DNA of 64,000 nt from Strigops habroptila (Eukaryota > Chordata > Aves > Psittaciformes > Psittacidae). Below the pieces are notes generated by a model, which was not told the DNA's origin, ran no database searches, and saw only the letters and a program-made list of their open reading frames with translations. Below are positions 52,404 through 62,828 of this stretch, one piece after another. The stretch lies in the NCBI RefSeq assembly GCF_004027225.2, contig NC_044277.2:67480400-67544399 (forward strand), written 5' to 3'. The stretch's first letter is position 1. Each line of letters opens with the position of its first letter. Made by a program: the position numbers and the translations under genes.

Positions 52404-52537
52404 TCAGGAAAACAATACTGTTGCTTTCCTTAGAGCCAGGTATCCCGTAACCACATCTGAAGGGAGCATCCGAATGTAGGCAAAATTCTTCAATAGTACT
52501 AAATCTTAGCTTTGCTCTGCGGATCTGTGTAATTTGC
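52404..52537 (-). CDS. INO80C: INO80C last coding exon, containing two +1 frame disruptions
   Basis: The terminal coding exon is on the minus strand after the acceptor CTTTTTCAG. It starts in phase 0 with ANYTDPQSK, completing the YL1_C-type motif. Read literally it then gives AKI and a TAG stop at 52499-52501. Family comparison predicts LRFSTIEEF after QSK, and those codons are present one base out of frame. Plus-strand TTT at 52511-52513 is one base longer than expected. A second extra base lies in plus-strand AAAA at 52482-52485. Allowing for both, the exon continues as AYIRMLPSDVVTGYLALRKAT and ends at a TGA at 52404-52406. The exon is 134 nt, against 132 nt for the human coding portion including stop, as two insertions would give. 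The very last residues (VLFS) also differ from the mammalian SIVP ending. Either the assembly has homopolymer errors here or the copy is truncated. Exon identity is certain; the reading frame is not. Confidence 0.9.
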
Positions 52538-55500
52538 CTGAAAAAGAAACAATGGCAGAGGCACTATTCAAATGAAATCTCAAAACAGAATACTAAAAAA
52601 AAGTGTCTAATTACAAGACTACAAATAGTGAGTTTCTTGTCCCCAGTAACAGCGCTGCTGTTCTACCATGTGACCAAGGGTTTGTACTTTTTTCTTTCTC
52701 CTCATGTCAGAACTAAGAGATGTTAACGGAACCCCTATAAAATCACATTAGAAATGCATTAAACATAAGAGAGCCAAAATAGTTTCATACAAAACACTGT
52801 GCAAAAGGAATTCCTCAACTTTCTAAACTCACCCTAGGCAACTCTGTGCCTTGTGCAGTCTCTCTCAAGGCAGCTCTCCAAAGAGTCAGGCTGCTGCCAA
52901 TAAATTACCCACAAAGAGGCTGATTATGGGTGCTCTGATGATAGCTTTGGACTGGTTTTCTCTTCCTGCATACAACTTAGCTTTAATTTACTTTAAAGTG
53001 GCTGTTAAAGCAAGGGAGTCTCAGCTTATGGTTCTGTGACCGAAACAGATAAGAAATTTGAACTGAGTTCTGTGCTTTGCTACAGAAGCCTGCTTTCACA
53101 ATAGCAGCCTGGCCAGCTAACCCTGGGCTAGCGTTTGTATCCCCTGCTATATTTGGGACCCTGGGTGCCTGGAAGCAGTGCCAGTTTCCTTCATCCTCTC
53201 CCCTTCCACGTTGCTACACAAACCTTGAGCTTGGGGGGCAGCACAGAAGGCTGGGCTAGAAGAAGGCAGCTTCAGAGTATTGCTTCTCCACCTTCAGCCT
53301 TCAGGACAATCACTGCCTGTTCAGCATTGGATTACCAAGCGCCTGCCAAGGGTCTAGAAGTGTTCTTCTGTAACTTTCTTTATCAGGACATGGTGGCAAG
53401 CTGCAAGGCACAGGCAGTTGATATCCCTTAAGACATTGCTACTAGAAAAGAAAAGGCCAGGAAAAGCCAGAGCATTCCCCTCCTAAGTGCAGAGCCCTCT
53501 ACCACTTCTATGTTGGAAAGGATCTGTTGACCATGGTAACAACACAGTTAATCATCTACCCTGATAAGACTTAGCAGCAAATTAAGTGTTATTTGTAGCT
53601 TGTTTCTTTACAAAGAAATGCCACAAGGTTAAGTAAGTGTAGTGAGCTAACAGTCAAGCCAACAATTAATTTTCAAACAAAGTTAGGACATTAGGAGTAA
53701 ATTTATCCCTGGTGGTAACTTCATGTTACCATGTATAAATTCATGTATAAATTTATTTTTATTTCACACTTTAATTCTGCCCTCTTGTAAGGAAAACCTA
53801 ACCAAGTAGATTGCTTTTCAAATGTGCATGAATCTGTAATAAACCAGCCAAGCAACATCTGCAATTTGTATTGCACATCAATCTAGGTGAAAAATATTAT
53901 GGCAGAACTCTTCACCATTCTGATACTTCATATTGGGCTGTACTGTTTGCACATCCTAATGTTTCCTAACTACTCATTTATGCCATGACTTCAGTCCGAA
54001 AACAAACTTTACTGCTACTTCAGCAATAATTACAAACAGATTAGAAAAGTGAAGCGAGGTGATTTTGCAAAGAAAAAAACCTCCGTCATGTTTAGAAACT
54101 AAGCCAAAGGCCACAGATACATGCTCTCCAAATACAATAAATAAGTTATCTCGATCTGTTTCTATAGTAACCAGGATGATCCATTTTCAAAAAAGGAAGA
54201 GAAATAGAAACATCTGAATGTTTGGTTGGGTTTTTTTTAATCTGCTTTACAACAAATTACTCTGTTTTGCATGTTAAAATATCTAAATACTCATCTTGCA
54301 AGTTTTGAAAAAATAGTTCTATTTTGTGTTGTCAATATAGTAGATAATAGCTTTTGAATTCTGGCTTGCCTTACAAATATAAACCAGCAGCTCTGCTCAG
54401 ACCATTGGTAAATTTAATTCCAGCTGTGTTACACAGAAAAAGAAGAGGATCAGTAGAATTTAATTGTGGGGTTTAATATAACTGCAGGTATACTGACAAG
54501 AGTGTTTTAATACACTTCCCTTTTTTTGTGCCTGCTAGACCATTCATTCTTCCAATATTAGGTAATGCTAAGGAATTTATTTTACTTTTTTTTTTTTCAC
54601 CCATGGGGAATCCAGCATTCCCACAGAAAATATATTCTTACACAAATCCTTTCAGATTTTACACGAAAATAAAGGGATGTTTTTCTTACACTAGATTTCC
54701 AAAATATTCTATTACCCCACATATCTTCCTGCTAGGGAATTAGCTTGAAAATATATTTAGTGCTTCTTATGAAACATTTCCAGTTTAGCAATTTAAAGAA
54801 CACGCTGTCTTAGTTATCTTAATAAAAAGATCTTTTTTAAAACACGGGTATTTTTATCACAGTCTGGAGGAACCTTGCAGGCCAGGTAAAATAGGAAACT
54901 TGACTCACAATGCAATTAGAGGATGGAAAATTAAAGGGGGAAAAAAAAAGTGGAACGACAAAAAAGGAAACAAAAGCAGCGCTGAATGGACTCATATAGA
55001 AAGGATAGTATTTATACTGAGCTACAGTAGTTCAGAGTACATAAATCACTGATGGAAAAGAGGAGCTGATAAAGAAAAACCGAGGAACTGAGAAGACGAC
55101 TCTTATTTCCTTTGACTAAACTGAATCTTGGCTGGTAGGGACACGGTCTTCATTCACATCTATAACCTACCTGCACTATCATCTTGCTAGGTGAAAGGGC
55201 TGACTAATTTTGAAATGCACCAAAAGCCAATGCTGGAAAGCATTATTTGGTTCCTTGGAGATAGGGCAGAGAAAGGGACTTATACCCTTATGCCTTCTGA
55301 CCCACATAAACCCCTCACGGGTCACAGATGTTGCAGCAATTCTAGTAATACATGGGGTGGATGCCACTAATACTTGCAAAGCAACTCTGAGGGGAGAGGA
55401 CAGGAAACAGACGAACACCATTAAGTGACCTACTATGGAATTTTTGCAGTTTTGGTGAAATCTGCTTGTTATTTCTCACACTTAAACCATGACACCACCT

Positions 55501-56276
55501 AATCTCTTTTCCTCCATCCACTGCAACTTATAAAGTAGGGGTACTTAGGCAAGTCTCCTTATTCAGCTGACCCCTGCTCCTAGTCTGGAAAACAAGCTGC
55601 TATTACATTAAAGCAAGAGTATCCTAAGAATACAAGACTGTAAGTCTGCCTGGCTGGAGGGAATTATTTTCCCTGAGTTTTTGAGCAGTCTCTTCCATTT
55701 GCTGTCTGCCAGTTCATCTGCAAGGGAGACGTTACTTTTCCATTCCCTCTTGAACACGAAGGGATAGCAGCTTCAATCCAAAGCAACCTGCTCCATTTCC
55801 AAAATCATGCTCAAAGACACAGGCTGGAAATATGCCACCTCCTAGGTACCTTATTTAAATGTGTAACTTGAAAAATAAAGAAGTCAAAGAAAACATACGC
55901 TACAGATCAAGAACTCAAGTGCTAGGATGTGCAGGATTGTAGTCGGTGCTATAGCCATTCTTTATGCCTTGCACTGTGCACCCACTGTGTATCCACTATA
56001 AGGCAGTCCTTAATTAAGTGCTCAACCTACTTTTTTTTTTTTTCCAAACAGAGACTTTCACCTAATTCAGTGTACAGAATGCAAGGTGTTGTGTTAACCT
56101 GCATCAACATAACAAATGTGTACATTTATAAGCATCTCTGTGAGATGATATCAAGCCTGTGAGGTGGGCTAGTGCCCTATGGATGAAAACCAGATTAAAC
56201 TGTGGAAAGGGACCCAGAAATTCTGTCTAACACTCTTTGATGTGACAAAGTTTTCATTATTGGAGTTATTTAGTGT

Positions 56277-56281
56277 AACCA
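56277..56281 (+). repeat. Left target-site duplication of the solo LTR
   Basis: AACCA immediately before the LTR's 5' TG. It is repeated exactly after the 3' CA at 56853-56857. Confidence 0.85.
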
Positions 56282-56852
56282 TGTCCTGGGTTCAGCTACA
56301 GCAGTCATTTTTTCTCCTTCTTAGTAGCTGGTGCAGTGCTGTGTTTTTGACTTTCAGCCTGGGAACAACACTGATAACACTGATGTTTTTAGTAGTTGCT
56401 AAGTAATGTTTACTCTGACCAAGGATTTTCTCAGTCTCATGCTCTGCCAGGGAAGAGGGGAAGCCGGGAGGAAACAGAGACAGGACACCTGACCCAAACT
56501 GGCCAAAGGGGCATAGAAACCGGGGGGGAGTTACCCGGAAGGCCCAGATTGCTGCTCAGGTCGGGCTGGGTATCGGTCGGCGGGTGGTGAGCAATTGTAT
56601 CCTCTCCCCTTGTTATTTCCCTTATCATTATTATCATTGGTGGTAGCAGTAGTGGTTTTGTATGGTACCTTAGTTACTGCACTGCTCTTATCTCAACCCG
56701 TGGGAGTTACATTCTTTTGATTCTCCCCCCTCAAATCAAAAGGGATTGATCTGAGTTGATTCATCCCTCCGGGATGTGGGGGAAGGAAGAAGAGGAGGAG
56801 TGAGCGAGTGGCTGCATGGTTCTGAGTTACTGGCTGGGCTTAAACCATGACA
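56282..56852 (+). mobile_element. Solo LTR of an avian ERVL-like endogenous retrovirus
   Basis: A 571-bp element beginning TGTCCTGGGTTCAGC and ending GGGCTTAAACCATGACA, so it has the TG...CA termini of retroviral LTRs. It is flanked by a perfect 5-bp direct repeat, AACCA, at 56277-56281 and 56853-56857. A 5-bp target-site duplication is typical of ERVL-class integrations. Internal segments such as CCTGACCCAAACTGGCC, GGTCGGCGGGTGGTGAGCAA and CTTATCTCAACCCGTGGG match the layout I remember for a widespread bird LTR family. No internal gag/pol/env sequence is present, so this is a recombined solo LTR rather than a provirus. By comparison with that family the plus strand is probably the sense orientation, which makes it antisense to INO80C. 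The exact subfamily name is not claimed. Confidence 0.9.
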
Positions 56853-56857
56853 AACCA
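56853..56857 (+). repeat. Right target-site duplication of the solo LTR
   Basis: AACCA immediately after the LTR's terminal CA, identical to 56277-56281. The match supports a single clean integration followed by LTR-LTR recombination. Confidence 0.85.
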
Positions 56858-57905
56858 TTACTTAACCCTTTTTATATTCCAAAATACAACATTCCCATTC
56901 ATTTCAATTGTAATACATGCATAGGATCCTACAAAATAAATCACTGGGGGCTGAGGGTGAAAAGTGAAAAGATATGCTGCTACCAACACCTGTTTTGTTT
57001 TAAGTACTCTTTAAATTATTCATGTCACATAGGAACAGTGTCTGCAGCAGATACAAAACTTTTGTTGGGCAGAATTCAATGACTTTACTCCTGGTTTGTG
57101 CCAACAGAATCTTTGGGGAATTCAGGTGCCAAATTGTAAGTATCGAGACTTTTGAAGCATGTGCAAACTGTATCTAAGTCAAATGTGGGCTGGTTTCTTT
57201 TTCCTTTTATTTTTTCCTTTCTTTAACAAAACCATGTAAAAAAGCCCATCTGTGACACACAGGCTATACGTCTGCCAAAATCCAAGTTCCAGCTCTGAAG
57301 CATGGGGGTATTTGACATTCTTAAAAGTCCATGCCAAGTGTCTGTCTCAGGCTGATTTGTTTGAGGGAAAGTTTGAGAGCAATGACAACGAGTGGTTGGG
57401 GTTTTTTTAACCTGGGCCAATCAATGTAATTTTGCCTCATCTCATGTTTGGAAATTGCTGAGCCATCTTTTTAAAACTTTTTCTAAAGGATACAATGAAA
57501 TAAATCAGCCTCAGGCAAACTCTCAGCATGGAGATTTTCGGTCTGTGTGGTTAAAGCTTGACAAAGTTAGCAGTCATGGAGACTGTGGGCTACCAGCTTT
57601 CCCTGTAACAATCTAAAGAATCAGAAATGATGGGGATCAATGCAGACTCTACAGCTGGGAACATGGCGTGACAGGAGCCACCTGGCAGGAATAGAGATTT
57701 AATCTGTCCTGACATCTATTAACAACCAAAGGACTTTGCGACATAGCAACAGTATTTGGGGTTTGGCCCTAAATCACTGGACAGCTACTAAGCATAAGGA
57801 TGAATAGGAACCTCAACAAGTATATCTTTTACAAAAGCAAGCACCAGCTTTATTTCATTGTGGAAAGTGAGATGCCAATTTTGAAGAGAAAAACAAAATA
57901 CTTAC

Positions 57906-57973
57906 CGGAAGTCCTGAAATGTCCGAGTATTTCTTGGCAGGTTTAAAGGAAGGAGGAGCATCAATATTAAAAT
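57906..57973 (-). CDS. INO80C: INO80C internal coding exon (start of the YL1_C-type segment)
   Basis: Minus-strand exon of 68 nt: two bases completing a split Tyr codon, then 22 codons. The acceptor is a good polypyrimidine tract ending TCTCTCTAG and the donor is CCG followed by GTAAGTATT. The peptide is FNIDAPPSFKPAKKYSDISG followed by LP. It corresponds to the conserved FSIDAPPSFKPAKKYSDVSGL stretch of the mammalian protein. The KKYSDISGLP part opens the short YL1_C-type domain shared by INO80C/IES6 and the SWR1-complex protein YL1. The junction to the last exon is in phase 0, so the following residues should be ANYTDPQSKLRF. The exon itself is intact. The intron that follows it in the transcript contains the solo LTR at 56282-56852. 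Confidence 0.96.
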
Positions 57974-59664
57974 CTAGAGAGAAACAAAGGGATAAATTCA
58001 GTGTGTTACATATATTTTGAAACATAACCCAAAATAATGTAAATAGGTAACAATACTTCTTTAAAAGGCTGCCCTTATGTTCTGAGGTCTCCATTAACTA
58101 GCAACACCAAAGCAAAGAAATGTGAAGCAGAAAATATTTAGCCTGTTAGCACTGTACAGAACAGCCTGGTTCTGCTCACCTGTCTAAATACAAGTTTAGC
58201 AAGCAGAACTGCCTTCCCCTATTTGAAATGTGTTGATTTCAGTCTCAACGAATTCCTTTGCAGTCAGTTATTTGCAAAGAATAGCCATTATCATACACAT
58301 GCTGTATGTTAAGGCTACAAAACATTGCTCAAGATTGCAGCTCTGAAATACCATAATCCAGAAAAGCAAAGTAATCTTTTAAATCAGTTAAATCTTTAAG
58401 CATGTACCACTTTAAGCCCAGCCAATGACCTAGAAAATTGTCTGAATCTTTAAATTAAATGATGGAAATTGCTGTTCTTTGGTGCCCTTTAGATAGCAAC
58501 TCTCACTCATAAACTATTTTAGGATAGATTTGGTATGTTTAAGTAGTTAAATCACCATTTTTGGATGTTTACAAAAATATCTTGTACCTGATTAATTTCT
58601 TTCCTCCTTCTTGATCTCTCTTGCACCTCATTCAGATGCTATGATCAACTCAAATGCTCCATGCATATCAACTTTCTAACTCCTCATCTCATAATTCAAA
58701 AGACACTAATGCCACAGACAGCTGGTTTTAAACATGCAACTGAATTTCTTTTCCCTCCTTCTTAAAAATCCTGTAAATTGATGGTTGCAAACAGAACGTA
58801 ATAGAAATAGCAACAGCAGCAGATTGTCAGTTACAATAGCCAGGAACACACAGTAGCTTGCATTTTTCCATAACAGTTGTGTCTAAAACACTTCAAAAAA
58901 TGGCAAGCTATTTTTGGATAAAGCACCAAGACTGACAAAAAGTGTATGCATATGCTCAATTCTGAAATGCCTCCACTTGCTGAAGTAGAATCTGAGGATC
59001 ACGCTCTGCCTCTGGCTATGTTCAATCATATCCTACTTTATGAGTAGACTTGAAGTTTATCTAGATTAAGACCACTGCTGTAACTCTACCGCTGTAGATG
59101 TACACCAGCTACAACTGCTAATCAGGACTGCTGGTAGTGTAGTTTCAGCTGTGCTAAACTAAATAGGGGATGTAGGATTTAAGTCTCCCAAGAATCTAGG
59201 CTAAGGAGCTGGATAGGAACCTTGGGCTGAAGCCTAAGCTATTGCAGGTATGTGGCTTAGCAGAATCTATTTGAAAATAGTTCAAATACAGTTAATCAAG
59301 CAGCAGTCACCCATAAGAAGACATCTGGGCTATATGCAGAGGAGGAGGCTTCTCAGCAGTAAAGAGGTGACCAAAACCTGAGGGGAGTAAGAAGTTTCCG
59401 ACCCGCTTTGGATAAATACATTCCCTTTATTAAAGTCTCCCTGAATGTATTTGAACTTTGTCACAATACTCCAAATTATTTGCCTCCCCCTACTTTCCAC
59501 TTAGGGCTGATGAGCGTGATTAGACTAGTCTTAAATGTACTACTGGACCCTGTTCAAGCAGGATACTGCATGTACTGATGAAACAATTTAGGTTTGTTTT
59601 AAAGAAAGTTATTTGTGTGGATTTTATTATTTATAAATACATGCAAAGCGTCTAAGCAGCTTAC
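57974..59664 (-). other. INO80C: INO80C intron
   Basis: Intron of about 1.7 kb splitting a Tyr codon (phase 1). It is AT-rich, with no repeat or extra exon that I can support. Confidence 0.85.
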
Positions 59665-59776
59665 AGCTAGGATCATTTAGTTGCCATGGCAATGCCCTTT
59701 CAGAAGCAAGAATTTGTTTTAGGTTCTTCCAAGTTCTGTTCTTCTTGCCAGCTGCTGCTCCACCAATGCCGGAGTG
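59665..59776 (-). CDS. INO80C: INO80C internal coding exon (conserved basic core)
   Basis: Minus-strand exon of 112 nt: 37 codons plus one base, so it leaves a phase-1 junction. The acceptor reads TTTAATTCTAG and the donor is T followed by GTAAGC. The peptide starts HSGIGGAAAGKKNRTWKN and continues through LKQILASERALPWQLNDPS. This is nearly identical to the most conserved stretch of vertebrate INO80C (HSG-GGA-AGKKNRTWKN, then ERALPWQLNDP). The trailing T joins the AT of the next exon (57906-57973) to give the expected Tyr codon, restoring the conserved Y of the LNDP-x-Y motif. This is strong independent support for the exon boundaries. The Lys/Arg-rich segment is typical of the IES6/INO80C family, which contacts ARP5 and the Ino80 ATPase insert. 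No unusual features were seen. Confidence 0.96.
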
Positions 59777-62720
59777 CTAGAATTAAAGATATGGTGTTTA
59801 GAGAAAAAAATAAATGAAGAATGCTATTTCAGAGCATGACACTTCTATTTCATAGTCTTTCTGATATGTCTTATCTTGTCATGAACCATTTGTTATCCTC
59901 ACTTTTTTCATCAGCAGGCTAAGATACTGTACACTTTAATCCTGGCTGCAAGAAAAACAAAGCTTTTTGGACTGTGTCAAAGCTACTATGCTTACAATTA
60001 ACTGAAGGAAATGAAAATCTGCTTTTTACATGGAAATAGAAAATCGATGCAGTTAGGTTCAGCCTGAGATTACAGGATTCTGTATGTACTTCCCATCTTA
60101 TTGGAACTTATTACTATGAAGTTGTGTCTAAAGTTGTGATCACACGGCTAAATTTTCTCCTTTTTATGGCATATTACAGGGGCAGCTCTAGCTCTTTCAC
60201 AGATTACCAGTGACTGTAGAAAACACAACTGATCTTGCAAAATGTAATGAGTATTATGAGAAAGTTTCGGGAAATTTTATTTTTCTTTCAAAGGATAGAA
60301 GACAGAAGGATAGAAAAGGAGTAATAAATAGAATGTTGGCTGCCAAGACAATTTTGCATTTTGAAAGGTACACTAATGGAAAGCTTGCTACAGGTACTAT
60401 AATAGTAGTTTCAGTTATCAAATGTGATTGCTACAGAGTAATTTATTTATGTCCCTCCAGAGACAGAAGCTGCACAACATACTGTACTACTTCTAAATGA
60501 TCAAAGGACATGGATTTACAGCTTTACTTCAGAAAAGAAAATGTTCTTACATCTGCGGAGTTGTTGTTATTTCTGTTAATAATTACCACCTGCCACATCA
60601 GTCTTATCAGAACTCCGCGAAGTTCTGCAAAAACACTTTTGCTGTGATTGGTTTATAAATTAGCTTGTTAAATTGCTGAGAAATTTAACAGAAAGAAGAA
60701 TTCAATGAGAAAGCTTCTTTCTGTAGACGTAAGATTTATTCAGAAAAGATGCTCATGAGCTGATGATATATTGGGTTTTGGCAATGGATATCCAGTATAG
60801 AAAGTACATGCAAATGTTTGCTCTGAGGGTAACACCTTAGTAATCTAGAGATCATTGTAAAATAGAGATTGCTGGAAGATGAGATGAAAATAGATGTAAT
60901 ACCACATTAGTAATTCAAATTCACTACATGAATTTTCCCCCCAAATCATTGCATAATGATTTTATTATTTTTTTTTCAGTGGTCTGGTTTATCAAAAGCA
61001 ACTATTTGGTTTATATGAACTTATGCCTCCTAGGAACTGGGCTGAGGATCACCTCACATACCCACAGTCAAAAGGCAATGACTGCCAAGTGCAAATGAAC
61101 CAAGCAACCTCTGCACTAGTGAAGTTCAAGGAAAGCTGGAACTAGGACAGGTGGAGCTACTCATTGCTCTGCACAACAGTCGGAAGGTCGTCTTCCTCGT
61201 CCCCATTGCCAAGGGATGCAAATTCCAGTCAGGTTAGAAGAAGGTAATTTCTTTCTTCTTCTCTGCTTTTAAGTCGATCCTCTGCAGTGGTTCAAACTTG
61301 GGTATATTTATGAGATAAACATTATGTGATTTATTTCCTTCCTTTAAAGGCAAGTTAGGCTGGCAGGATGCAAAACATCATCCAAATTGTTACCACCAGT
61401 TCATACTGACAAAAAGCTAGTTAAAACTCAATACATTTCTTCTCAAATTAGTTACAGTATTGGAGAGGACAATTTCATGTTTTCATTATAACTGTCTAGT
61501 ATTTCTGCAGCAGTTGCCAAAGGCCCTGTACATTCATTATTCGTTCAAGCATGCAGACATTAATACTGCCTCTTTGGAAATGGCGACATCCCTCTAAGAA
61601 CAGAAGCACAAGGCCTCATGGCTATTTAAATCCCTTATGGAAGCTACATGGAATGCCTCTGCGCACAAATGTAGCTTTTCCAATAAGCCCCATTTCTCAA
61701 AGACAGTGGTACTCACTGGAGCATTAGAGTGAGCAAAACATACAGTTGTTTGAATGCCCCTCTTGTGATAGAAGTCATCTGCAAAGCAGACAGAGGACAA
61801 CTTGCAAGTCAGAGATTAATTTTATGTCCCTTGCCAAACCTGTGCTTAGTGAGCTGTGTGATGCCTGATTACTCAGGTCTTCTGCTGTGAGATAGTGTAT
61901 CTTATTCATACAGAATGAAATCTGGGATAAAATCCTTCTTTCTAAGCACTGGCTTAGGACCAGCAGTCTGAGAAGTTTACTTGTCTAGAAAGCATTTGTA
62001 CAGTGTGCCAACGAGTTGGCCTTGGCACAGTGAGATAAAAAGATATTAAAAAAATCCAGCAGTGACAGCATTACTAGCTGTAGTCTTCTTTCACCTTCTC
62101 CCCCAATTTAAAGCTCAGAGTGTTTTAGCAGCCCGTACTTCATCAGCTGCCAGAGTTTACATGACTTCTGAATGCCAGCAGGCTGGGCTTCTGGGGAGCA
62201 CGGAGCTTTTGCTTCTAAATCTAGCAATTACTGGAAGAACAGACACCACAGATCTGTTAAGAGTTTCAGGGACCAGGAGAGGAGTAAAACACCAGTTGCT
62301 AATGACTCTCTGGCTGATTTCAATCTGCATTGCAGCCTGCCTTGGCTAGGAACTGGGAGATGGGATTCCAACATTCGCAGCAGTATTAATTGTTCCACTG
62401 TAGTTGTGGTAGTTTGTGAGATACCACACCATAAAACTTCTGCACTTACCTTGACCTAGCAGGTTTTCTGACTCTGTTCCAGAATTTAATACAATAGTTC
62501 TGCCTCTGGACCAGTACCATTTCCACAACATAATACAGTGTGCATTTTGGACCATAGTGTGGCAAGGGCTTGAAGTGAACTTCTTGAAAACTGTCGACCC
62601 TTTATTTGGCTGTTAAGCTGACTTTTTTTTTTAATATTTACATTAGCAATATGGTTAAATAGAAACCTAGTTAATGTTTGACTAGTTTAGAATTTCAAGT
62701 TGTTAAAATAATATACTTAC
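59777..62720 (-). other. INO80C: INO80C intron
   Basis: Phase-0 intron of about 2.9 kb. It contains several short open frames on both strands but nothing with family features. One minus-strand GTAAGT donor-like site follows an open stretch ending at about 62452. It lacks a convincing acceptor, so I do not call it an alternative exon. Confidence 0.85.
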
Positions 62721-62828
62721 AATGAAGTTTGGATCTTTAAATGGTAACGGCTTGATGGTTGTTTCCACTGATCCTGTGCTGGAGTCTGTGTTCAGAAATT
62801 TCTCATTCATGGCCTCTCCACCTGCACT
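62721..62828 (-). CDS. INO80C: INO80C internal coding exon (N-terminal region, probably exon 2)
   Basis: INO80C is a small subunit of the INO80 ATP-dependent chromatin remodeller. With the actin-related protein ARP5 it forms a module that couples ATP hydrolysis to nucleosome sliding in the nucleus. This exon is read on the minus strand. It begins after a pyrimidine-rich acceptor (TTTTCTTCAG) and ends at a consensus donor (GTAAGTATAT). It is 108 nt, 36 codons in phase 0, with no stop. The peptide contains EAMNEKF near its start and ends in KPLPFKDPNFI. The last part matches the conserved KPLPFKDPNFV segment of vertebrate INO80C, while the first half is the poorly conserved, Ser/Thr-rich N-terminal part of the family. 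The next exon in the transcript, 59665-59776, continues directly in frame with HSG. The upstream first exon is outside the window. Identity is from remembered family sequence, not from a search. Confidence 0.93.

Larger units (their letters stand above)
52538..57905 (-). other. INO80C: INO80C last intron
   Basis: Intron of about 5.4 kb between the two 3'-most coding exons, phase 0, with GT-AG boundaries on the minus strand. It is mostly AT-rich unique-looking sequence with several homopolymer runs, for example T runs near 54588 and 56030. The one clear insertion is the solo LTR at 56282-56852, which lies antisense to the gene. A near-perfect short direct repeat of CATGTATAAATT occurs at about 53730-53753. 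I saw no additional coding exon in it. Confidence 0.85.

Noticed and set aside
62452-62555. Minus-strand open stretch ending at a GTAAGT donor inside an INO80C intron
   Set aside because: No convincing acceptor precedes it, and it does not match any INO80C sequence I know.
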